A stretch of DNA of 64,000 bases from Corticium candelabrum (lineage: Eukaryota; Porifera; Homoscleromorpha; Homosclerophorida; Plakinidae). A program made the position numbers and the translations under genes. The stretch lies in the NCBI RefSeq assembly GCF_963422355.1, contig NC_085100.1, positions 2,616,068 to 2,680,067 of the forward strand, read 5' to 3'. Positions 37,622 to 49,600 of this stretch are shown in pieces. Under the pieces are notes generated by a model that saw only the letters and a list, made by a program, of their open reading frames with translations, was not told the DNA's origin and did no database searches. The first letter of the stretch is position 1. Every line of letters begins with the position of its first letter.

Positions 37622-38943
37622 GCACATACACCAACAAGCACAAACTTGACTAATGCAGAATTTGTCTAAAGAGAAATAATTCAGTTTACTTACAACTGTG
37701 TATGGCTCAGAAGATTCTATCTCTTGAACAGAAACACTCCGCTCCCCCATGGAAGGTCTTCCTTCCTGTACGTACACGGCACAACGAAAATTAGAGTAAA
37801 ACCAAAGCCGACTCTCCACTTCTACTGCATAGGTCTGATTAGCTTGCGTACTAAAAAGTGCTAGGAGTATTTTATTAATTCCTTCATTCTTATATTTAGC
37901 TAATTAGGTAAGCTTACAGACATAGAAAAGGATGCCAGTGCATACCACTGCAGACGCAGGCAGTACAGTTTCAGATCGTGTTTCTAACTGTAGTCTGGCC
38001 TGTTTCTTGCGTTTTTGTCCTTCTCGTCCTTTTCGTCCTTCTTGTGAACGCCTTCTGGGGCTCTGAGGTTTTGTGACACAACTTGAATGGATCTTCATAT
38101 GCTCTCTCAGTGATGGCATTTCCACGTCTATACCACAATGAAGGCAGGGAACCATTGGCTGTACTTTGTCTGTGCTCGTGCTATCGTGCTGCATAATACA
38201 CAAACATATCTATTGAATTTCACTGAAAGCACCATGCAACTCAATCTAGGGAGCAACGTTACCATGTCTACGGTCTCCAAGTCAATGCTATTAGCAATCG
38301 GTCTGAGATACATCTTGGCTTGATCGAACACTGTCTTCAAATGTATAGCTGTCATATCCAAAGATGGAATAACTTCCAGTTGGCGGCGAGCAGTCAACCT
38401 CATTACCTCGTACCCAGTACTCTCCAGCGCGGGAAAATGTTCAAGAAGTGTGTTGTGCACCTCGAGGTAGTCATCTGACTGTCCAAGAGTGACTTTCTTT
38501 TCTCCCAAGCCAGCTGCAAGCAGCTCCAATTTCCGATCACGAGAAGGAGGTGTGTCACACTGGTTGTCAGCTAAGCACATAACACTAAATGTCCATACTT
38601 TGCGATGTCCCAGTTGATAAGGCTTTCTCCGATCACTGTTTGCTGGCGCTTTCCTCTTCACACCTCTCGGAGTTCTGGACTCACAGCCTCTTGGTCTGCT
38701 GCCATGTCCAAAAAGACGCCGCTGTTCTACTGCTATTGACGTAATTCCACTAGAACTGGACTGATGGCTGACCCTCTGGTTGCCTTCAACAGGGCGTGAG
38801 CCTTCTCGCTGATTGTGTTGATTCGTAACCTCTCCAGATGGGCTAAACTCTTGCCGAGTATCACCTTCCGCTCTCTCTAGATGGCGCATAGCGTCGTGGA
38901 GAATTCTCTTTGCAGCAGATATTTCAGACTCTCTTCGATCCAT
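32158..38943 (-). CDS. HECT E3 ubiquitin ligase with C2H2 and CUE-like domains, complete (locus 2)
   Basis: Seven exons join in phase: 38943-38263, 38188-37946, 37765-37694, 34591-34466, 33592-33086, 33020-32663 and 32393-32158, giving 740 residues. Residues 1-227 form a G2E3-like N-terminal region. Exon 2 has a C2H2 zinc finger ([21 protein letters not shown]) and then a lysine/arginine-rich tract. Exon 4 is a CUE-like ubiquitin-binding helix set ([17 protein letters not shown]). The HECT domain fills about residues 400-740: N-lobe [19 protein letters not shown] and [19 protein letters not shown]-lobe [14 protein letters not shown] with the catalytic Cys near residue 706, ending ATGFGVV. All key positions are present and no frame break was seen. 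The start is 225 bp from the divergent integrase-core start codon, so a shared promoter is likely. Intron 3 is 3.1 kb and full of repeats. Confidence 0.88.
32394..32593. repeat. (AT)n and (GT)n microsatellites in the last HECT intron
   Basis: AT run 32394-32457, imperfect GT/GC run 32485-32593. Confidence 0.9.
36167..36773 (+). mobile_element. GTGTTCACACT-type MITE, copy 4
   Basis: Begins gtgttcacactagggtctag and ends caagtatgaacac. Diverged from the block copies. Confidence 0.7.
37291..37616. repeat. opposed (GT)n and (CA)n microsatellites
   Basis: About 85 GT-rich units, 100 bp of unique sequence, then about 29 CA units. The two can pair as an inverted repeat. Confidence 0.9.
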
Positions 38944-39168
38944 TATTACTACAGAGACAGCTAGTGTATGAATGTGCAGGCGTTTCTGCTGCTAAAGCTG
39001 TTATGCAACCAATGCATCGGTGCAATGGTATGCTATTCAGTCAGTCAGATAACTTAACTCCTCCTTCTTCCCATGTTTTGTGCTTCACGTGTGGTTGATT
39101 AGTGGAAGAGACCGACACTTGCGCTGAAATAGACGTGAACCATATCTACATGTTGAAGCAAGGCTAAG
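38944..39168. promoter_or_regulatory. likely bidirectional promoter between HECT and integrase-core genes
   Basis: Only 225 bp separate the two start codons on opposite strands. No TATA box was recognised. The role is inferred from geometry only. Confidence 0.45.
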
Positions 39169-40757
39169 ATGGAAGCGTTTATGCGCAACGTCCGTCAGTT
39201 TCTAGCAACTGTGCAAGAGATAATTGTAACTGAAGGCGGAGACGTGCCAAGAGAACATTTCCTAGATGCTGCAGTCGACGGGCAGCGACTTCACGGGCAT
39301 CTCACTCGACTAGTGGCAGCGGGAGATAACAGCCTTAGCGAATTTAGTGAATGTATAGGAGCTCTATCTGAGCAACTAGACTTGATTTACCGCATACCAG
39401 CGGAAGAGGAACGTGCGTACACAACAGTAGCGTTAAATGATGGACACACAGGAAGACCAAGACTGGCGGTTCGCAGAGATCAACTGACATTTCTCCTAGA
39501 TCACGATTTCTCTGTCACAAAAATTTGTGAGCTACTTGGTGTGTCAAGGAGTACTATTCACAGGCGTATGCTGCAGTGGAATCTACAAGTATCACAGCGA
39601 TTCAGTGCCATGTCCGATTTGGAATTGGACCGTCTAATTGTAGAGGTGAAACGGGATTTTCCCGATGCCGGATATCGAATGGTGCAGGGCCAATTGCGTT
39701 GTAGAGGGTACAGCATTCAGAGACAAAGGATAACAAGCTCACTAGCACGTGTTGATCCAGGCGGCATAGCAGAAAGATGGGCAAGAGCTATACCGCGGAG
39801 ACAGTACAAGGTTCGCGGTCCCAACGCACTTTGGCATGTGGACGGCAATCACAAGCTAATAAGGTGTATTGCTGTGAATTGAAGATATGTCCCATAATGT
39901 TTAATTAAATCAACCTTTATCGTGTGGTGTATTTCTAGATATCGTTTTGTTATCCATGCTGGAATAGACGGTTATAGTAGACTACCCGTATACTGCCGAT
40001 GCTCTAACAACAATCGTGCTGCTACCGTGTTTCAGTATTTTAGAGAAGCAATTGCAAATTATGGAATGCCTTCCCGAGTTCGATCAGACAAAGGCGGAGA
40101 AAACGTTAATATCTCGCGCTTTATGCTTCAACAGAGAGGAACTGGAAGAGGTAGCATGCTTACTGGGAAAAGCGTACACAACCAGAGGATAGAGAGGTTC
40201 TGGCGAGACGTATTTGAAGGCTGTACCGTTCAATTTTACTCACTTTTTGGTGATTTAGAAGAATCTCAGGTACTGAATCCTACCAATGATATTGACTTAT
40301 TCTGCCTTCATTATGTCTACACTCCAAGAATTAATAGAGCACTAGATCTATTCTGTAAGGGATATCGAAGACACACACTCAGCACTGCAGGACACAGAAG
40401 TCCCTTGCAACTCTGGATAGAAGGAATGCTTAGAGGTGCACGCCTGGAAGACATTGAAGAGATGACGGCTGTAAGTGTGTGACTATACTTTTCAATTGTT
40501 TAAATATATAAAATTATAATTTATCCAGTTTTCTGTAGGTGGTAGATTGTGACGGGTATGGAATAGACGATGATGGCCCTACAACTCTTGAAAGATCCGA
40601 TGAACACTCTGTGACAGTCCCTGAGATACCCTCAGCTCTTTTACATGAGGACATAGATGCTCTCCAAGTACTAGTAAATCCTTTGGCACATTCCGAATTC
40701 AATGGAGTGGAGTTGTACCTTCAGGCACGTGACTTCGTTGAAAACAGATTAGCCTAG
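39169..40757 (+). CDS. integrase-core (DDE) gene, locus 2, intact
   Basis: Three exons: 39169-39863, 39939-40470 and 40539-40757, giving 481 residues with correct phases (2, 0). Layout: an N-terminal helical region; a helix-turn-helix (ICELLGVSRSTIHRRMLQWN) after a GRPRLAVRR stretch; an integrase-type core with acids in WHVDGNHKL, RVRSDKGGEN and NQRIERFWRD; then FCLHYVYTPRINRALDLF; and a last exon with YGIDDDGP and an acidic tail. The family is common in invertebrate and fish genomes and is probably derived from a DDE transposon. No LTRs, reverse transcriptase or protease are nearby, so it is not a retrovirus-like copy. It is divergent from the complete HECT gene. Whether it is a host gene or part of a mobile unit is open. 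Confidence 0.85.
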
Positions 40758-42380
40758 TTAATTAAAAGGTTAATATACACCTAAGGCTTAATTAAGCTAT
40801 CAGCTAGGGAAGTAGCATTAGAGATAGTAATGGTGGTTGTCAATTCTGAAGTACGTATATATGACTAGATTTAGACTGTACTGCGGTGTTAGTGAACAAG
40901 AATTCGGAATTGTTTACAGAACGTTTAGACTTCAGATGATACAAATGCGTATGCACAATAGAAAGTACACGCTCAAGCACGTACAGACACTTGCGCCCGT
41001 CTATAGACATACCTCTGCATGCATGGGTGCGTGGCCATTTCGTCCATCCCATTTTCAATTCCCAGCAACAATTGAATATTGAATTAGAAATTGAAAATAG
41101 CCTAGAAGTTGCTTGCAATTTCAATATTCAATTCTTTTAAAAATTAAAAATTAACTGATCGGCAGACTATAATTATTTGCGGATTAAAATAAATGTTGAA
41201 AACATACTTAGTTTTTAACCAATTTTCATTTTCAATGCAATGGAATATTGAAATTGCAAGCACGTTAGTAGTGCGTGACCATTTCGTCCATTCCATTTTC
41301 AATTTCCAGCAACAATTGAATATTGAATTAGAATTTGAAAATTGCCTACAAGTTGCTTGCAATTTCAATATTTAATTCTATTAAAAATTAAAAATTGATT
41401 GATCGACGGACTATAATCATTTGCGGATTAAAATGAATATTGAAAACACATTTAATTTTTAACCAATTTCCTTTTTCAATGCAATTGAATATTGAAATTG
41501 CAAGCACGTTAGTTCAATTTTCAATATTAAATTTAATATTCAATTTAATTTAAAAATTAAATATTAAATTTTGAATTTGCGTGGCCAATTCGTCCATTCC
41601 ATTTTTAATTTTTGAAACAAATTAAAAATTGAATGTCAAATTAAAAATTGACTGGCGTTGCTTGCTCTTACAATATTCTATTACATTGAAAATAGAAATT
41701 GATTGAAGACCAATTGTCATTTCAATATTCATTTACTTTGCAAATAGATTCAATCTTTCCATCCGTCCAATTTTCGTAAATTATGAATATTAAAATATAG
41801 CCTCTGATGCAATTTTCTTTCTCCGTACTAAATGTAAATAGAAAGTTACCCGCAGCTGCTAGCGCGAGCGATATCTCATAAACGGCATAATGACACCGCG
41901 CGGGCGGTCGCCGGTGACTTCAATATTCAATTCTATTGAAAGACGAAATTTGCATCTAGCTTAGCCACGCCCAGCCACGCCTCTGGCACGCATGCAATGT
42001 AATGCAATTAACAGATGGATGAGAAAGCCTCGATAGGCACGCGACCGACCTCTCACAACAAGTCGGTAAGCACTTGTACCTGGCTCTCGTCAACCGTCAC
42101 GCTTAGGTGTGAGATATTCCTTGCGGCGATGAGCGAGGGAAGCTCGTTGCATGGAGGCACGCATCTAGGGCATCTATAATCAACGAGATCAACGTCTAGC
42201 CTACACTGGAAATTTGACGTGAAGTCGATCTGGAAAGACTCCAAGCAACTATCTAGCTAGAGGACATTTACGTGGATCATCTAGACCACGCCTCTAAACA
42301 TATGACGGGGAAGCCCAAGCCGGTATCTATCATCTCATGATATAACGGCAGGTCGTGCATTGTCTCCACTCTCGATCTCC

Positions 42381-42593
42381 ATGGACGAAGTTGACGAAGA
42401 TTTTGTTCGGAAGCGAGTCGAAGAGGGTAATAGTCATGCTGTCATCAGTGAAGAGTTACAGACGATGTTTCCAGGACTTTGGGGACCTAGCGAACGATCT
42501 GTTCGACGTTTCTGTACAGACAGAGGCATAAGTCGACGTTGTTCTCTGAGTAAAGAGGAACTAGAACGCTGCGTGTCTGACGCCGTAAGCGAG
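42381..42593 (+). CDS. helix-turn-helix first exon inside the long-arm element
   Basis: Starts MDEVDEDFVRKRVEEGNSHA and continues with ISEELQTMFPGLWG and SERSVRRFCTDRGI, then GT. This resembles the HTH head of transposon-encoded integrase-like proteins. The following piece at about 42766-42829 is exon-like, but its product does not align with the integrase core, so the rest of the gene may be missing or degenerate. Confidence 0.45.
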
Positions 42594-43345
42594 GTGAGCA
42601 CTAGCTATATATCTCTAGGTAGCTGGCTGCATGCTCATTATAGTTAGATTAGATCATGCTTTGCTCATGATCACTATAGCTAGGTCATGATTGTACACTG
42701 CATATAAACTGTGTGCATGGCCTATAATTCCTGTATGCATGTATATTTATATTGACTGTGACAGGTCGGACCATCTTGCATCTTCAGATCGTCAAAAAGC
42801 AAGAAGATGGCAACGGCTACACAATGTAAGTCAAAGTCTAAGATTTCTTGTACTTGCAGGCGGTCGCCAGTAAATTTTTCGATTTTTTGCTTTGACTTTT
42901 ACAAAATAATATAACTATACATATGTTAACTGCTAATACGGTCTTGTTTCAATAGCATTCTACGTCAAAATTGTAACATGGTAGCACCTGAATATTATAG
43001 ACTCATGATCAGTTATAACTCTTGATCACAGAATGTCATCGCTCTAGTTTGTCTTGTTTAGTCTTTTTAACTTTTCTTTGTAATGAAACCTTGCATATGT
43101 CCATTTAATATATATATATATATATATATAGATATATATATATATATATTAATCTCATTGCATATTCTTTGGGAACAACTGTCTATTATTTATATCAATA
43201 TGTTCATTATGTTAGAAACTGCAGAAGATCTTCAGCTTTAGAGATGTCCACAACTTTGAACGATGAACAAAAGAAGACGTACGCTATACTGTAGCTAGTG
43301 CCATGAAACTGGAATTGCTGTCGTCAGAAGTCTCTGAAAATAGCA

Positions 43346-43543
43346 GTGCTAGCGAGCCACCGTCTGAGGGAGCGAGCCTCCACTGCTGGACGTTCACAAC
43401 TCCTAATCCGACCTCTTCCGTGGAGAGCCATTGAAGCAACAAAGGTGTTTGAGTTTTTGGACAGAAAGTACGCCAGAAGGCAGACTCAGAGAGGAACAGT
43501 ACCAAGCGGAGCTCCGTCTATACCAGAACACGTCCGGGAATGA
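43346..43543 (+). CDS. possible C-terminal exon inside the long-arm element
   Basis: An open frame reads RPLPWRAIEATKVFEFLDRK and ends SIPEHVRE-stop. The RPLPWR...LDR pattern reminds me of tails of uncharacterised transposon-associated proteins in cnidarians and sponges (recollection, not verified). Confidence 0.3.
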   Translation: MLASHRLRERASTAGRSQLLIRPLPWRAIEATKVFEFLDRKYARRQTQRGTVPSGAPSIPEHVRE

Positions 43544-44157
43544 CATTGTACCAGAGTGGGCTCTAGAAGACTTCTGCTAATTATAATACGTTTGATTTTA
43601 ATACATGTCAAAGAACATGGATATATAGAGCTAGATCATTCAAATTTGCTGTTAACATTGTTGTCCATTGCCAAAGTTTGTTGAACTAGAGAAATAGATC
43701 ACATGGCAATTGAATCACCTGGTTTGTGTGTCTTAAGACTACCTATAGCTCATATTTGGAAAAATCTGTATCTGGTATTTAGGACTCCAAATGTGTGCCT
43801 AAATGTAATCCTAAAACCCGTATTCGATCTATATAGGCCGTCCTAAATGTGTTCTATACACTCTAGTAGGATCGGTCTAAATATGTCTAGATATGATTAA
43901 AGGTGGTATTCAGTACACATTTAGAATAGGTTTAGACCATGCTATGTTTAAGCTTTCATGCAGTGCATGCATGATCGAGTGTCCGTCCTAGTTCTCTCGA
44001 TCGTCGCACGTCGGTAGCGTCTTCACACTTCATACCAATGGGGCGTGACGGTTGCTTGACAATTGACATCTACGACGTATGAACAAGTCTACAAAGATTT
44101 GTTGCGTCCACTTTACAGACAAATTTACAGGCCTGTAAAGGCTTTCTCATAACACCA

Positions 44158-44511
44158 AGTCTTTACCTGCGAATTTTCAACACTTGCTGTGTTCACTGTG
44201 GACGCGGGCCCGCCACACGCGGGGAAGTCCCTAGAGGCTGTGTAAAGGCTTTCTTATAACAGGCACCCTAGTGGACACAACAAGCTACGACGTGTTAATT
44301 AACATGCGTACGTCTCTAGACAACAATGTTTACAACAACGTGTAGAGGTGCCTGTACAGGCCTGTAAGGACCTTCTCATAACACAAAGTGTTTACCTGTG
44401 AATTGTTGATCTGTTGTGTCCACTAAGGTTAGTACCTCTAGGGACTTCCCCGTGTGTGGCGGGCCCGCGTCCACAGTGGACACAGCAAGTGTTGAAAATT
44501 CGCAGGTAAGA
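44158..44511. repeat. 80-bp-arm hairpin inside the long-arm element
   Basis: 44158-44245 and the reverse of 44428-44511 are nearly identical (ctttacctgcgaattttc, ggacgcgggcccgccaca). It lies just inside the right terminal arm. Confidence 0.75.
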
Positions 44512-44899
44512 GCAAACAACGCCAGTCAATTTTTAATTTGACATTCAATTTTTAATTTGTCTCAAAAATTAAAAATGGAATGGACAAATTGGCCATGCAA
44601 ATTCAAAATTTAAAATTTAATTTTTAAATTAAATTGAATATTGAATTTAACATTGAAAATTAAACTAACGTGCTTGCAATTTCAATATTCCATTGCATTG
44701 AAAAGAAAATTGGTTAGAAATTAAGTATGTTTTCAATATTTATTATAATCCGCAGATAATTATGGTTTGTCAATCAGTCAATTTTAATTTTAATAGAATT
44801 GAATGTTGAGATTACAAGCAACTTCTAGGCTATTTTCAATTTCTAATTCAATATTTATTCAATTGTTACTGGGAATTGAAAATGGATGAGATGGACGAA

Positions 44900-45384
44900 A
44901 TGGTCACGCACCCTAAGGCCACCCGCTGACATCAATGAGCCGACGAAACGACATCGACCAGCCGACGAAACGACATCAACCAGCCGACGAAACGACATCA
45001 ATGAGCCGACGAAACGACATCAACCAGCCGACGAAACGACTTTTGACACAGATGGCGCGCCATGTTTGTGTCAAAAGTCGTTTAAATGGCGCGCCATGTG
45101 TGTCAAAAGTCGTTTAAATGGCGCGCCATGTGTGTCAAAAGTCGTTTCGTCGGCTGGTTGATGTCGTTTCGTCGGCTCATTGATGTCGTTTCGTCGGCTG
45201 GTCGATGATATCGCAGCCCAGCCGACGGAATTATGACACACTTGACGCGTGTCGTCGGCTGGGCTGAGATGTAAATTAGTTGTGGAAACATGATATCTCA
45301 GCCCAGCCGACGAGTTAGCGCAGCCCAGCCGACGAGTTAGCGCAGCCCAGCCGACGGAATTATGACACACATCGCGCGCCATAG
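44900..45384 (-). repeat. palindromic array, copy 2, reversed
   Basis: Reverse match of 30530-31022; the product of the long ORF differs at only a few residues. Immediately outside (45440-45490) is a reverse fragment of the B block end (gtagtagcctcgttcacagc). Confidence 0.85.
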
Positions 45385-45490
45385 GGATGACCGTCCACTC
45401 TGCGTGACTCTCCGTAGCTTGGACGAATTGACAGAGCTAGGCAAGCAAGTCATCTAGTGGGTAGTAGCCTCGTTCACAGCGACGGTGACG

Positions 45491-46464
45491 TCGCAGAGTC
45501 AACCGAGTCTGAGCTACCCGAGGTACTTGGCCAGTCGCCCGGCTTACGCATGTCTGCAGTGACGAGAGAGCCATCCGCAAGGACGGCTCCTCAAGATTCT
45601 CCCGAGGTGGTCGATTGATTGATTGAATTGCACTGCACGTAGGCGCGCGTGTGTACGTGTAGAACAGCAAACCGTGCATCTTTGATTTTAGTTGCTGTGT
45701 ACTGCGTGCACGTGTATAAAATGGTAGTTAATTAATTAAGCCTAGTTGAATTTGAGTTTCAGTATAGTTACTAAATTTGTTGAGCTGTAGATTTAGCTAG
45801 ATTGTTGCTATATGTGGTAATAGATAAATTAAATCATTTAGCATGCATATATGTACTGTGCTCATCAGCAATGGCTGCTCGCTCCTGAGATTGATTATGT
45901 ACTTTTGGGGGGAGAGGGAGATTTCCTTCTCGTTAGAGCGAAATTGCAAGAGATCATCCTAGGGCGAAAGTCGTCGAGAACTACTCCTTCCCTTCCAATC
46001 AGCAGCACGCGTTGGAATGAAAAATGAACCCCTACTGCGTTGAGCCGTGACTAGGGCACGCGTTCCACCAGACTCCCTGCTGCGTACTTCGCACAAGGCT
46101 GTTTTATTTTTCGTTCTTGCTGCGTTCATTTTTCATTCTTGCTGCATTTATTTTTCATTTTTGTCCTTTTACGTTTTGTTTGTGCCGCGTTCAATTCTTC
46201 TAGAACCAAATATAATCAAAAATAGAAAAATGAGAATAGAAAAATGAAAATAAAAAATGAAAGATAAAAATTAAAAAATAAAAACGAAGAATGAAAAATA
46301 AAAATTTGCTCGCCGAATCAATTTTTTCCAACAAAATAATTGAAAACCTTTGACAAAAAATTGAAAAATAAAAAATAAAAATTTAAATTTTAAAAAATTG
46401 AATATTAAAAATTGAAATGGCTGGAAGGGTCACGGATCCCCTTACATACTGAAATGGTCTTAGT
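45491..46464. other. about 1 kb without a gene
   Basis: Ends in an A-rich low-complexity tract (about 46210-46410) similar to 37060-37190. No coding signal recognised. Confidence 0.45.
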
Positions 46465-46563
46465 GCAGGGCCGGCGAAAGCAAATTTAGATTGGTCAGGC
46501 CTAACGCACGCTAAAGGGCGGGGCAAGTCACGTGACACAAGACAAGTCTAACGCAAAATCCTC

Positions 46564-48585
46564 TTAACTCAAGGCTAACAACACTATACAGCTACGAGAA
46601 TCGTCCAAATAAAATACTGATAATCGATGTTCAGAACTACTGACAAACTGTTCAGCTACATGTGTCAACGACAGCGAATCAGTACGATCCTTGTGCACAC
46701 GCAACAAGAGTAGGTGATTTAATCTATCCTGTTTCATTGTACTCCTAAGGTACGTTTTCAATCTCTTGAGGGCACTAAATGACCTCTCACTGACGGCGTT
46801 TGTAGATGGCAGGACCATAGTGAGTTTAAGGACGGTGACTACTTCCGACATCAAATCCCTTTCGTAAGGAGATAAACTCAAGATGTAGTCCCTAATGTCA
46901 CACACTGTCACAGAAGTCTTGTCTACGAGACCAAAGTAGGCTTGCAAAATTTCAAGATGAAGCTGCAGTTCTTGGGCATCTAAATCATCATGATACAATG
47001 AAGTGACATGGTTGAGGCATTCCCTATAATCGTCACCCTTGACAGCCTTTAGCAAAAGGTCCTGCAAGTTGCGGTACATTTTGAATCCGGGTTGATCAAA
47101 CATGGCTTGAAAGCATTCACTATTGAATCGAGTGCTTCGTAATATTGCTGGCAATAAACTTGCTTGCAAACATAAAAAACTCAGGTTTAGCACTGCCCTC
47201 CTCATATTGCCTTGGAACTTTCCTCTTTCTGGGCAGGACAGGGTCATCAACATCTAATTTAGTTCTTGTCTCTTGAAGACTCTTCTAGAAAAGATCGAAC
47301 TGTGTGTCGTCTCTGAGCACGTGCAGAGTTGCAACAGTCATCAAAGCTATCCGTTGACCCTCAGCAGCAGACAACTTGGGTGATTGTAGGGTCTTGCTCA
47401 AGTTATCACTATGCCTCAGAATTAGTCGTCCCAAAGCAACCCCAAACAATATCGAAACGTTTTAAACTGAAATTGAACGCCAATGATGCGGCCCTTGATA
47501 GCAGGATCAGATACATAGTCTTTGGACATCTCCCAAAGCTCCTGAAGAACGCAGTAGTTATCAATTACTGACTTCAAAGAGTCTGCCCTGACCGTCCACC
47601 TTGTTGGACACAATGTGCGGAAACCAGGGGTGTCTGGTGCAAGACTTTCCTTCAACTTTTGCAAAGCAGTATCCCTTCTTGGAGAGTACTTCACAAGCTT
47701 TGAGACTTCATAAGTGGTGTCCAGTGCATCCTTCATCACTTTGCAATGTTTTACAGCATCCCCAACAGCCAAGTTCAAAGTGTGCCCGTAGCAATGGGTG
47801 TATAAAGCTCGGGGTTCTTCATCCAATAGCTGCTTTGCAACACCGGTATTCCCATCCTTCATGTTGGCAGCACCATCATAGCGTTGCCCTCGGCATCTTG
47901 ACAGTGAGAAGTTCATGCGCACCAACATATCTCGAAGAATAGACAATGCCATGATTTTTATGAACTCATTTTGCATGTCATGAGATACATATTTACTTGA
48001 CTTTCCAGTCAGCCAGCATTTTAGTAGAGGATCATCTTGACCACGTAACTTCAGTAACTGAATAAAGTTAGAGTCAGTCTCATCCCCATCTCCTCAAACC
48101 GGTAATCCCTGTCTGGCTAAAAACTTCAAATTGGAGATGATCTTGATTAAACACTCCCTGTTCTGTCCCTTCTCAGTTGCGTGCTCTCGAGACAGCATCT
48201 CACCTACATCTGGGCAAGTTTCGGGCAATTCAACGATCATTTGCATTGCCTCCCTGTGGCAAGACGACGATTCATGAGATTTGAATGCCACCGTGGCTTC
48301 CTTCCAGGTGGAAAACCCCTTTGATACAAAGGAAGGGTCCTCTTTCTGCCACTTGATCTTCTTTGACTGCAACGCTACCACACACACGTGGCAGAAGACG
48401 ACATCATCCTTAGTGGAATAGTGCAGCCATTTCCACTTCTCAAACCAATGCGACTGACACGATCGTCTAACGACTACTTTCTTACCGAAGGTACGCTTTG
48501 GAAAGACGAAACCGGACATTGGCTGATACGGCTGACTTGGAACTTCAGGTAGACAGGACTGAGCAGATTCTGTAGAAGACGACAT
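46564..48585 (-). pseudogene. hAT-family transposase, internally deleted
   Basis: The N-terminal exon (48585-48094) has a TTF/BED-like zinc region (WFEKWKWLHYSTKDDVVFCH). The middle (47976-47422) has the DUF4371-type start followed by RCRGQRYDGAANM, THCYGHTLNLAV and LCPTRWTVRADS. The C-terminal part (47253-46564) has the hAT dimerisation motif STNAVSERSFSALKRLKTYL. Compared with the ZMYM1-like family as I know it, the piece holding the first catalytic Asp (the DE-TD region) is missing between FIKIMALSILRD and MLVRMNFSLS. The frame also breaks near 47420. Possible termini: cagggccggcgaaagc at about 46465, and agggccggggccgc on the opposite strand at about 48953. The TSD is not clear. Confidence 0.8.
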
Positions 48586-49282
48586 ACTGTCCAGTGATCA
48601 CGCATGCATGTGCTGAGCTCTTACCTGACTGAGGCACACCTACTACTTCCGATAAGCCGTCTTCCTAGTGACTTTCGGAACGTTTCCGCCTACTTCAGGC
48701 ACACTGACAGTCTAACATGGACTTGGTGAGTTACCTCGATTTGGCCCTGCCAGTAATTAACTGCTGATAGAATTCTTTCCTTTCCTCGACCAGCAGGACG
48801 ATTAAATACAAATATATTTAATTACCTATACCGTTTACCGGAAGTTCTTTGCTTTTGTCTCCTGGTGCAACTACTACTTTCAAATATTGATCCGGTCAAC
48901 CTTACAGGCTCCACCGGCCCTGTAGAGTCAGGCGCGGCCCCGGCCCTACCGTGGGGTGCTTCCCAAGACTGAAAGTTTATGTTGTTGTACGTGTATGTCT
49001 CAAAGAAATTTTATGCGTATGCCGTAAGTGTCTCTAAATCAAGGATTTTGACTATTTCTGCAATAAATTATTAATTAATTAATTAGAATACAAGAAAACC
49101 TTGACAACTGGAGCGGTAGTAGAGGGAACCTATATATCATAAGACACTAGCAGCGTAGAACAATTAACTTAATTAAGCAAATCTATTCTTAACTTTTCGC
49201 ACTAAATTCTAACCTGATATCATACGTAAGAACTGGCAGATTCGCCAAATCATTAACACTCTTAATTAACTTAATTAATTAA

Positions 49283-49600
49283 TTAAATGCTGTCCTCAAC
49301 AATGTCTTCTTCAACATCTGATCTCGCACTTCTGCATCTATTATCGCTAAGTGTGTCTGATGACTTCTCTTTGTCGTCTGTGTCTTCATCACACACATTG
49401 AGCTCATTACAAACAGTCACTGGGCAGACAATCTGCCGCAGATATTTGATAAAGAACCTTTTGATGACATCATCAATCTTAACTTGAAACGTGTAATAAG
49501 AATGAAGCAAGGCTAGCCTGTTTAGCCGTTCTTGACCCATTGCTGACCTAATGTATTTTTAGTCTTCGCAAAGCACTGCTGCTTCTCTCACAAGAGCAAG
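49283..49600 (-). pseudogene. second hAT transposase fragment (C-terminus)
   Basis: SSSALRRLK, then in a shifted frame MGQERLNRLALLHSYY, is the hAT dimerisation tail. It is followed by an acidic low-complexity C-terminus. Too short to be active. Confidence 0.65.

Larger units (their letters stand above)
34592..37693. other. 3.1-kb intron of the HECT gene, repeat-filled
   Basis: Holds a MITE (36167-36773), an A-rich low-complexity tract (about 37060-37190), a long (GT)n (37291-37460) and an opposed (CA)n (37559-37616). No additional exon is needed, because the flanking exons join at phase 0. Confidence 0.7.
41026..44915. mobile_element. 3.9-kb element with long AT-rich inverted terminal arms
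   Basis: The left arm (about 41026-41672) and the reverse of the right arm (44515-44915) match over about 400 bp: gggtgcgtgaccatttcgtc, cccattttcaattcccag, gaaattgcaagcacgttagt and attgactggcgttg. The left arm contains an internal duplication of about 245 bp (a second start at about 41271). Inside are an HTH-type exon and a conserved-looking C-terminal exon. I could not identify a target duplication. The right flank passes directly into the palindromic array, and the same array-to-terminus junction exists at 30990-31022. Confidence 0.7.

Noticed and set aside
39169-40757. Endogenous retrovirus
   Set aside because: The integrase-like core is in a three-exon gene with no LTRs, reverse transcriptase, protease or gag nearby.
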